64,000 bases of DNA, from positions 46,067,505 to 46,131,504 of the forward strand of contig OX439047.1 of the NCBI GenBank assembly GCA_949317995.1. The letters are read 5' to 3'. How positions within the stretch are numbered: the first letter of the stretch is position 1; every line of letters starts with the position of its first letter. This DNA comes from Acholoe squamosa (Eukaryota > Annelida > Polychaeta > Phyllodocida > Polynoidae). The translations under genes and the position numbers were made by a program. Positions 53,433-61,816 of this stretch are shown one piece after another. The notes beneath the pieces were generated by a model. That model had not been told where the DNA came from and did no database searches. It saw only the letters and a program-made list of their open reading frames with translations.

Positions 53433-54740
53433 TATCATGCTTGAGCACTGTTACAAATGCTGCAGAAAGTGTTTAGAAGCGTGTTATAACACAAGTTGGT
53501 AACTGGAGACCAATCAAGCTACTCAATGTCTGCACCAAGTTGCTAGAAAGGGCAGTTCACACTAGATCTACATGTAGGAGGATCATACAACATCTACTTC
53601 AGGCTAGACTTGTTATCAACTCAGCAGTTTAGATTAATTCAGAAAAGACATACCAGTATATAGATCTATGACCTGGCATTAGCAGTCAGCACCAAAGACA
53701 CAACCTAGTTGGGTAACCTACAAGAAAACTTTTTCATGTACTTTGAGAATTACTCACGACAGGTAGATATAAGTGATTTTCAATGCACACCGCGATCAGT
53801 AATGTTTCAATCAATGTGAAACGTTACTGATTGCTTCTAGTATTTTGAATGGTCAGTGTTAAATTGTGATGGTGTCACCCTATTATCTTTTATAATGTAT
53901 ATATGATGACGTAGGTGAGCTGGGGTCATTCTTTGAAAGGTCAATGAAAGTGAAACATTACTGATATTTTGTAGGTTTTCATATGGTTAAAGCTAAAGTG
54001 TTACGATATCAACACATCATCTTGTATGGTGTTTGTATCAGTTTTATTTGAGAGTAGACATGTGTGCCTTATTAGAAACGAGTATTTGATGTATGTTATG
54101 CTATAAATTTGTACCACATTGCATGTGTGTGGAGAAGAGAGTAGAAAAAATGTGAATTTCTTTTCCCCAAAAACATGGCAGTGACCCCAGATGGTTCTTT
54201 ATCATGTATAAAGGCAGCTAGATAAGTGGTACAACCTCTTCACTCCTTGTGTAAGTGATCTGAATGGTATATAATGATATATAGATGAGCTGGGGCTATT
54301 CTTTTTGGAAGGTCGTGAATTATTTTGGCAGGAACTGACCATGCACTATAAGTATTATGTAGGAGGAAAATTGTAATCATTCTGTACAGTAGACATAATA
54401 GAGACAATGGACAATTAATCATTGTGTAAAGGGTCTTGATTGAGCTAGGGTTAAGTTGAAAAATAGGAGAAGAAAATCCAAACTTTCAGTTTTTCCAATT
54501 TCTTTTCCAGTATGTAACTTCAAGACTTTTCACGCCTAACTTTAGCTCTTTGGTATAATAGAATCATTCATTGTACCAGTTTAGGCATAATATTTGATAA
54601 AAACTGACACATTCCAAGTTGGCGCCTTGAATGAACCTTTTCAATAAGCCAAGATATGGGCCTATCAATAAAATATAAAGTTATTAAGTAGTACTGAGTT
54701 TGTTAATTTCAGTCTCTGGCCCCCATGTCCAGTATTTCTT
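53433..54740. other. non-coding stretch, nothing recognised
   Basis: AT-rich flank of the Gypsy element without exon-like or repeat-terminus signals. Confidence 0.4.
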
Positions 54741-54753
54741 GGAATAAGCCATT

Positions 54754-54840
54754 ATGTATATATTGTGTGATGACAACAGGTTAACTGTGGACATTGACAA
54801 GACAAAGCTCATTTGGAATTACCATGCACCTGCAAACACA
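54754..54840 (+). pseudogene. possible LINE reverse transcriptase scrap
   Basis: A short frame reads DDNRLTVDIDKTKLIWNY, which resembles the segment after the catalytic box of LINE reverse transcriptases (N-x-L-T-V-x-x-x-K-T-K). No further domain follows in frame. The similarity is short and could be chance. Confidence 0.3.
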
Positions 54841-55489
54841 CCCGGACATAAAGACCGTAGGGAGCTAGAAAGACCGAAAATTGTAAGTTGTAAAAAGCTT
54901 CAATTAACAAGATATTTATCGGCTGAAAACCACTGAATTGTCTTTCAGTCAATTACAAGACAAACACATCCTGCACCCTACCAGAGACCTTCGGAGGTGA
55001 CAGCAAAGGCAGACTCAAAACACAAATAGTTGTGACAGAGGTGTACAGAAAATGCCTGCTGTATCGCGGTCTCAGCTATCGATGCTGGATTGGTACGGAC
55101 AGGCCTTCCAAATCCTGAAAAGAATTTTGGGAAATCTTTTCGAGAACCAGAGTTCTTTCCAAAGAGGTACAGTGGTTCCAACATATCAGTTATCACTTCA
55201 TTCTGTTCCCCCTCCTCGAATATTTAATAGGGTCAATACATACTGTTTAATTGCTTAACTTTCAATTAACATTGCCATGTACATTTCTCACATAAGGCAT
55301 ACAACTTCTTTTTTTTTCGATAACATTCAATATAGATTGGCGCAGTTGCCATCAAAGGAATCAATAATAATGCAGATTCAAGTCAACTTAACGTTTTGTG
55401 CAATATCGGAAGGTGCGCATAAATAATTATATGTGACCAATGCTTGTGCATTGCGCGCATATTGGCATATATTCCGCCAAGACTAGTTC

Positions 55490-56400
55490 TATATTCACTC
55501 ACCGAGTGGGGATGAGGACTCACCCTCGACATCTGTATCGTGAGTAATCGCCATTTTTCTGCTCGATCTGATATGTATGTAGTAGGTCAATTTGTCAGAA
55601 CTTGTGTCTGCTAGGTATTTCTCAAACACTACGATCTGAGCCTCCCCACTACGTATTGCCCACCCCCTACAATCCAGTCCATTCATAGGGAGGTGAAGTC
55701 AGTGACCCAGTATTACCTACGATTGCCTATACTAATGCATGCCTTTCCCCTCTATATATACATCAGTCGTAGTGGTTGACACTGCATACTGAAGAATTCC
55801 CTTAAGATCCTAGTCAGGTTGGTACGATTTGGGAGTGCTCTAAACTTAGTGTTTGAGAAATGACTTCCAGGTCTGACAGCAATCTGAAGAAGGCCCATGC
55901 ATTTACCTTACACTACACCATCAGCTAGGCATTTCTCAAACACGAGGACCTGGAAATCATTTCTCAATCCCAAAGATTCTGGCCCTCGCGATTGTACCAA
56001 CCTGCTAGGTATTTCTCAAACGCTACGAATTGAGACTGCCCACTACGAACTGTCCACCCCTATCATCCAGGCCATTTGTAGAGTAGGTTAGAGTCGGTTA
56101 CCCTGTTTTACCTGAAATTGCCTTTTCAAATGCATACCCTTTGCCTCTATATCTGAACCAGTCATACTGATTGACCCTGTACAATGAAGAATTCCCTTCC
56201 GATCCAGGCCTGGTCAGTACGATTTGGGAGTGCCCAAAACTGCCAGGAAGTCATTTCTCCGACATTAAGTTTTGGGAATGCTGAAATCGTACTGACCTGG
56301 CCAGGATTGGAAGGGAATTCTTCATTGTACAGGGTCAAATACTATGATAACAGCAGATACAGAAGGAAAAGGCATGCACCTGAATAGGCAATCGTAGGTA
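55490..56400. repeat. low-copy interspersed repeat, direct and inverted copies
   Basis: A roughly 230-base module appears at about 55615-55860 and 56005-56245 in the same orientation. A third, partial copy is inverted at 56270-56400. Shared blocks include TTTCTCAAACACTACGA, AAGAATTCCCTT and GGTACGATTTGGGAGTGC. A further inverted copy lies at 57570-57720. No protein is encoded. Termini and family are unknown. Confidence 0.75.
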
Positions 56401-56628
56401 ATACATGATCACCAAGGGTCAGTCACTACGATTTGACTGGCTCTTAGGGCTGGTTGAAATTGGAGGGGTAGGATCGTAGTATTTGAGAAATGGGTAGCTG
56501 GCCTCTCACGTAAGGCTATTCTTGTTTATTCCACAATTTCTGGGTTACTCAGTGCTTTTTGGTGGATATTCCCATCCACATATCTGTCGATATTGCACAC
56601 CCTGAAGGCTGTAACATCAATTTTGTAA

Positions 56629-56722
56629 GGCGTGCGGTTATCCATGGATAACCTGTGCCCAGTGCGGGTTATCCATGGATAACCTGGGCCCAGTGCGGGT
56701 TATCCATGGATAACCACACGCC
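56629..56722. repeat. three-fold tandem of an 18 bp perfect palindrome
   Basis: GGTTATCCATGGATAACC occurs at 56636-56653, 56667-56684 and 56698-56715 (period 31), separated by TGTGCCCAGTGCG or TGGGCCCAGTGCG. Outer GGCGTGC and its near complement CACACGCC extend the symmetry, so the whole 94 bases can form one or several hairpins. Confidence 0.95.
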
Positions 56723-56775
56723 TCTCATGTCCCTCCATGTCATATGTTACATGTTAAAACCCACGAAATATTCCA

Positions 56776-56848
56776 GGACAGGGTAGGGATCGAACCTGCA
56801 GTCTCACATCCCAAATCCAACTCCTTATGCACTGCGCCACAGGAACTG
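56776..56848 (-). repeat. tRNA-derived module (SINE head)
   Basis: On the minus strand TGTGGCGCAGTGCATAAGG (A-box region) and GGTTCGATCCC (perfect B-box core) are spaced as in a tRNA. The 5' and 3' ends pair weakly. It most resembles the head of a tRNA-derived SINE. Confidence 0.6.
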
Positions 56849-56888
56849 ACGAGAAGTGGTTGGCTAGAACTAAACCAAACAAAGGAAG

Positions 56889-57310
56889 CCTAGCCGGGCG
56901 CCGAGGTGTGTGTACCGATTGTGTATACATAACTGCAGGACACGTTCAAATCAATCCAAGCCGTGACGGCCGCTGAAGGAGGAGACGCGGTGGTCTAGTG
57001 GTTAGCGCTTTGCGCTTAGCCGTCAGAGGTATGCGGATCGAGCCCCGGTCTGGACGCATCAATTTTTCGCCATGTGCGCTGTTGCTGTCCGCTTCTGGGC
57101 GACAAGGTGTATGTATCGACATTGTATTGTATTTTACACAAACATAACCGCGAGACGCATTCAAAGCAAGCCGAGATGGGGGCTGTCGCTGTCCGCTGCC
57201 GGGCGATGAGGTATATTATACACAAAAATAACCGCGAGACGCATTCAGAGCAAGCCGACACCGGGGCTGTCGCTGTCCGCTGCCGCGTGCCGAGGTGTAT
57301 GTACTGATTG
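56889..57310. repeat. tandem units of about 80-90 bp with CGCTGTCCGCTGCCGGGCG
   Basis: Three clear units from about 57075 to 57310 share GCTGTCGCTGTCCGCTGCC, ACACAAAAATAACCGCGAGA and CGCATTCAGAGCAAGCCGA. A diverged fourth is at 56889-56975. The tRNA-derived module at 56985 is inserted between copies. Unusually GC-rich for the region. Confidence 0.75.
56985..57068 (+). repeat. tRNA-derived module with pol III-like terminator
   Basis: TGGTCTAGTGGTTAGCG (A box) and GGATCGAGCCCC (B-box-like) lie 37 bases apart, and TTTTT follows at about 57062, as expected of an RNA polymerase III unit. The ends GACGCGG and TGGACGCATC pair only partly, so a SINE head or tRNA pseudogene is likelier than a working tRNA. 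Confidence 0.6.
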
Positions 57311-57420
57311 TGTACACACAATGGCTGGCTTCGAGTCCTGGGGAGGGGGAATAATTTTTGTTTTCAACTTGAATTTATTGGTATTCTATTGATGAATTAT
57401 TGGTTTCGTGGAATAAAATA

Positions 57421-57543
57421 AGTAGTCAATGGATAATTCATGACTCGTGTGTGTTAGCAAAGGCTAATTACACTTGGCCTATGGCCTCGTGTAATTATCC
57501 TTCACTAACACACACTCGTCATAAATTATCCATTGATTACTTG
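57421..57543. repeat. inverted repeat, arms about 50 bp
   Basis: AGTAGTCAATGGATAATTCATGAC... at 57421-57473 is mirrored by 57493-57543 (CTAACACACACTCGTCATAA and ATTATCCATTGATTACTT). There are a few mismatches and a 20-base loop. Confidence 0.85.
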
Positions 57544-57739
57544 TTTAATATACAGGGTCAAACACTCTGACTGGTCCAGATATAAATCTGTATGGGCAAT
57601 TGTAGGTAATTCAGGATTACTGATTCCACCTCCCTATGAATGGACTGGATTGTAGGGGGTGTGCAATACGTACTGGAGAGGCTCAGTTCGTAGTGTTTGA
57701 GAAATACCTAGTTGAGCCTGCCCAATATGTATTGCACAT

Positions 57740-58980
57740 CCACTACGATCCACCCAGTATTACCTACAATTGGCTATAGGAGCTTAGACCTATATCCAGT
57801 GGATTCACCATTTTGAATTTCGCTGCTTATGCCAAAGGTGGCAAAAAACATTGATAAGGCATTATCATGATGGGTACTGATATACCATTTTATTATTCCA
57901 TAAATTCTAACATATTTTGTATTAATCAAAGAATATCTATGAAATTAATACATAGGTTGGTTCTAAGAGCTATAAGAGCGCTCAAACTTTGTATAAGAGC
58001 GTTCATGCCCCACTGCACACCAGCCAGGTCAGTTACAACACACTTTATGACATCAAAGGCTCCGACCTAATGGTTCACTGCACAATATAATAAAAATGAG
58101 GGTCTCAGTGTGCGACCTCATGGTTCAGTGCACAAACTAATAAGTTGTAAGTGAATGCAACCGGCCGTCACGGGTGCCTGAGCACCGCTGACGCCGTCAT
58201 GAGTGTCTGAGCACTCTAATAACTGAACAATGGGTTACATAAGCACGACGCCATAACCGTCCGGTCGCTCTAGCATCGCTCCGAAAGCAAGCTAGGTCAA
58301 ATATCAAGGCAGTTATGGAAAGCCCATAATTAGACGGTCAAAATGAGCCCAAGATCAAGGTGTAACTCCCTTTATTAAGGAAGTTACGCCAGGGAGACTG
58401 AATCAACCTCCCAGTGCACTACAGACAAACCAGCGCGAGTTACGCGCCTATCAAGCGGGCATTATAAACTTGGCATATTCAACTCCGTGCATGCGCAAAA
58501 TGGCGGTTATAGCGGCGTAAACGACCGAGATATGAGGGTCTGAAGTTACAGAACCGACCAAGACAATGGGGGACACAGCGGCGCCCATGGGGGTCCTTTG
58601 TGCACCCAGTGACACATGAAAGACTCCCCTCTAACAATTGCAGAGTTAGGCAGATGCCACTGGCCCCAGTCAGTCTGGAGGTGCTTTTCCAAGATTTGCT
58701 ACAAATAGCCTGTCTGCACCTCCAAGAAGACAGAACACCAAGAACCGCTCTAGAGGTAACATCTCCAGTCATCTCCTGCTACCTGCTATACCACTGCACT
58801 ATGGTGAAACTATGCTAGACAGGCATTGGTTTCTATCATTAGTGGCCAGAGGGTATCTTCCTCAAGACTTCCACCAGAGGGTAAAGTTATTCATTATTAC
58901 ATTATTCCTCTAAGCAGCAGGTCAGGAGCTAGGTGTGGGAACCCACCTAGAACTATGCTGGACATTGTATCATTATTACC
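57740..58980. other. non-coding stretch left of the second Gypsy element
   Basis: No exon recognised. Part of this may be the U3 region of the 5' LTR of the plus-strand Gypsy element, whose left boundary cannot be set because the 3' LTR lies outside the window. Confidence 0.4.
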
Positions 58981-58984
58981 TCAC

Positions 58985-59227
58985 AGGTGGAGTGGAACAG
59001 AACATTATACTTTATAAATTACTGTGTATTTACTGTATGTACAAATTACCTACATACTAACTACTGTATGATTGATATTTCTTACATGTTGCCTAAAGCT
59101 GAATAAACCAGTGACAACTGGAAATAACACTATTTATAAGAGCCTTGAGGTAATTACACTATATACCACTAGTCTTATGATATTTCTCATATGACAACTT
59201 GATCATACACAATTACTAGTATGACAA
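58985..59227 (+). repeat. 3' portion of the 5' LTR of the second Gypsy element
   Basis: A TATAAA at 59013-59018, an AATAAA at 59102-59107 and a terminal ...ATGACA at 59227, directly before a primer-binding-like site, give the U3-R-U5 arrangement. The left end is undetermined. Confidence 0.5.
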
Positions 59228-59230
59228 AGT

Positions 59231-59241
59231 GGTGGAGAACA
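59231..59241 (+). other. primer-binding-like site TGGTGGAGAAC
   Basis: It lies three bases after the LTR end. The same eleven bases follow the left LTR of the mini LTR element at 24771. It starts with TGG, as expected for pairing with the CCA end of a tRNA. Nine of eleven positions would fit a tRNA-Ala 3' end, so the exact primer is unclear. Confidence 0.5.
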
Positions 59242-59369
59242 TCCTACTAAGATCCCAAATTACCCAATGCTCTCATAAAAATTAAGCTGGCAACATTGCT
59301 AAAAACAATCATACACACAGTGAACCCCACTCCACCCACCCAGTGACCTTGACACCATGCCCACAAAGG

Positions 59370-59885
59370 TCACCAGTGAGATCTCCCACATACCAGTGAG
59401 ATCTCCCACACATCAGTGAGATCTCCCACACATCAATGAGATCTCCCACACATCAGTGAGATCTCCCACACATCAATGAGATCTCCCACACATCAATGAG
59501 ATCTCTCACACAACAGTAAGATCTCCCACACATCAATGAGATCTCCCACACGATCAGTGAGATCTCCCACATACCAGTGAGATCTCCCACATACCAGTGA
59601 GATCTCCCACACATCAATGAGATCTCCCACACATCAGTGAGATCTCCCACACATCAATGAGATCTCCCACACATCAGTGAGATCTCCCACACATCAATGA
59701 GATCTCCCACACATCAATGAGATCTCTCACACAACAGTAAGATCTCCCACACATCAGTGAGATCTCCCACACATCAATGAGATCTCCCACACGATCAGTG
59801 AGATCTCCCACATATCAGTGAGGTCTCCCACACGTCAGTGAGGTCTCCCACACGTCAGTGAGGTCTCCCACACGTCAGTGAGGTC
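59370..59885. repeat. 21 bp minisatellite, AGTGAGATCTCCCACACATC unit
   Basis: About 24 units with alternating AGTGAG and AATGAG starts. A higher-order pattern (for example around 59500 and 59720) suggests block duplication. The last copies shift to GGTCTCCCACACGTC. It lies in the untranslated leader of the second Gypsy element, directly before gag. Confidence 0.95.
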
Positions 59886-59889
59886 CACC

Positions 59890-60597
59890 CAACACATCAA
59901 GGTCTTATCAGTCAAGCTGGCAGAACAACACACAAAGACCTTACGTAGTCAGGGGCCTGTTGAAGAGGTCTCCCTCCCACCTAGATCTAGGAGACCCACA
60001 GGAGGCAAATCAGCCTCCAGTACAACAGACCCACACTCAGTAGACCCCACACCACCCACCCTGTCTACTCAGGGAACAACCAGTTCTCAGGGATCCAACA
60101 TTTCCCAGGGATCTCTACAGGACGCTCAACTCACGCTATCTACCTCAGGGGAAGAAGGATCTACCTCAGGGGGTGGATCCACACCCTCATCTAGATCCTC
60201 CACCCCAGCTCCAGCCTTTGACAGCCACTCCTCCAGAGACACTTCCCCCACGCCCTCCAGCATGGACACCGATGAAGGCCCCCAACCTAATCAGACAGCT
60301 GAGAAGATAAGGGCCTATGAGAAGGCCATCCAAGATGCAGTTACTGCCCTAGAGACCAACAAGTCCCAGCAGGAGGAAAGGGAGAGGATCCTCAACCAAC
60401 AACTGGCAGAGAGGAATGCAGCAATAGATGCCCAACAGAAGGCCATGGAAGATCAACGGAAGTCCCTAGAGATTCAACAACAGCAGATAGCAGATCTCAT
60501 GAAGATGGTATCATCCCAGACCCCACAACCTCCCACACCAGCCATCACACTGTTGTTGTTACACCATCTGCCTCTGGATCCAAGGATGACATCATAA
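59890..60597 (+). pseudogene. Gypsy 2 gag N-terminal region
   Basis: The open frame reaches back to 59878 without an ATG of its own near the start. It is Ser/Thr/Pro-rich for about 140 residues, followed by a coiled coil (KIRAYEKAIQDAVTALETN, QQLAERNAAIDAQQKAMED). It stops at 60597. The next gag frame is open well upstream of its first ATG and overlaps this one, so a one-base loss near 60548 probably split a single gag; two separate proteins are less likely. Confidence 0.65.
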
Positions 60598-60602
60598 TCT
60601 CC

Positions 60603-61793
60603 ATGGTGTCCAACATGACCAAATTCATAGACAGAAAACAACAGGACGACAGAAAGATCAGGCTACATGAGGTAACAAAACCCAAAACCTTTTCACACCC
60701 ATCACCACTCATGTCAACAGCATTATTTATTGATCACAAATTCCCAGAATATCTGAAGGATAAGTACAAAGTAACAGACAGTGACACCATGGTAACATAT
60801 TTACCCAAGTACCTTGAAGGACAAGCACTAGCTTGGTTTGAATCCTTCAGGGAAAGTGCCACACCTGATATGTTGACATGGACCAATGTAGTGAATAAAT
60901 TAAAAGAGTATTTTGCTACTCGAGACAATATCATCTCAAGGACAGCACTCCGTGCACAAAAGGTAGATGAACCTGTCCTAGACTATGCATGCCATCTCAG
61001 GAAAGTGTGTAATGCCCAACGCCAAAGCGATGAAATCCTAAGCAAGGCATTTACCCAAGGCATGAGGCCCTGGATCTCTGTAGCTCTTGAAAACAAGAAA
61101 ATAGACTCTTTTGACCAAGCCCTAGACCTAGCCTTAGAGGTTGAGACCCAAGAAAGATCTAGGAAAATAAGGGAGGCAGAGTCTAACCCACAGCCTACTA
61201 AGAAAAAGGTCCAGGAAATCAGCACTAGTGCAGATGAAGATGTTAACCTAATGTCTAGTGCCCATGTAAGGCAACAGGAGGCTAAGGTTACATCAAAAGA
61301 CCCTACCGGTAGATATAGAGGAAATAACTATGACCCCAACTACCAATCCAATAGAGGTAGAGGTAGGGGGGGCAACAACAACAACAACAACCGGGGGGGT
61401 CACAACAGTAGGAAAGACAACAGCTCTTCCAACTCCAACAATGGTAACTCTTCATACAGTGATAGGAGAGACAGAACCCCAAGTAATGGCAGATCCTATA
61501 ATAATCAAGGATCCAACAGTAGGAGCCATAGTCCACATAGGAACTACAACAGTGGATCCTACAACAACAATGGTGCCTACAACAACCAGAGATCCAACAA
61601 CTCTGGTCAATACAGCAACTCTGGTCAATATAACCAGGGTTCCAACTCACGCCAGGAGGATTACAAACCTGACACAAGAGGTTACCAGGGGAACCAACAC
61701 AGTAACCCCCAAATACCACCTCATGTAATGGATCAAATCTCCAAGCTCCTGGTGGCAAGCATCTCAACCGCCCCACAGAACCAGGAAAACTAG
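60603..61793 (+). CDS. Gypsy 2 gag capsid with Asn/Gly/Arg-rich tail, 396 aa
   Basis: Residues about 25-200 form a retrotransposon Gag capsid-like domain (LEGQALAWFESFRE, WTNVVNKLKEYFAT, EPVLDYACHLRKVC, ILSKAFTQGMRPWI). Residues about 235-375 are a low-complexity Asn/Ser/Gly/Arg/Tyr tail with RGRGRGG and repeated NNQGSNSR and NSGQY units. There is no CCHC zinc knuckle, the usual nucleic-acid-binding module here, so the RGG-rich tail probably takes over RNA binding; that is inference. Capsid protein packages the element RNA in cytoplasmic particles. The protease frame lies in the -1 frame and overlaps the end of gag, where GGAAAAC precedes the stop. Confidence 0.85.
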   Translation: MVSNMTKFIDRKQQDDRKIRLHEVTKPKTFSHPSPLMSTALFIDHKFPEYLKDKYKVTDSDTMVTYLPKYLEGQALAWFESFRESATPDMLTWTNVVNKLKEYFATRDNIISRTALRAQKVDEPVLDYACHLRKVCNAQRQSDEILSKAFTQGMRPWISVALENKKIDSFDQALDLALEVETQERSRKIREAESNPQPTKKKVQEISTSADEDVNLMSSAHVRQQEAKVTSKDPTGRYRGNNYDPNYQSNRGRGRGGNNNNNNRGGHNSRKDNSSSNSNNGNSSYSDRRDRTPSNGRSYNNQGSNSRSHSPHRNYNSGSYNNNGAYNNQRSNNSGQYSNSGQYNQGSNSRQEDYKPDTRGYQGNQHSNPQIPPHVMDQISKLLVASISTAPQNQEN

Positions 61794-61816
61794 GATGTCA
61801 CAGTGCCGATGGGCCA

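Noticed and set aside
59370-59885. CRISPR-like array
   Set aside because: The units are head-to-tail without unique spacers and lie in a eukaryotic retrotransposon leader.
61303-61776. Cys-rich 157-residue minus-strand frame
   Set aside because: Antisense shadow of the Asn/Gly-rich gag tail.
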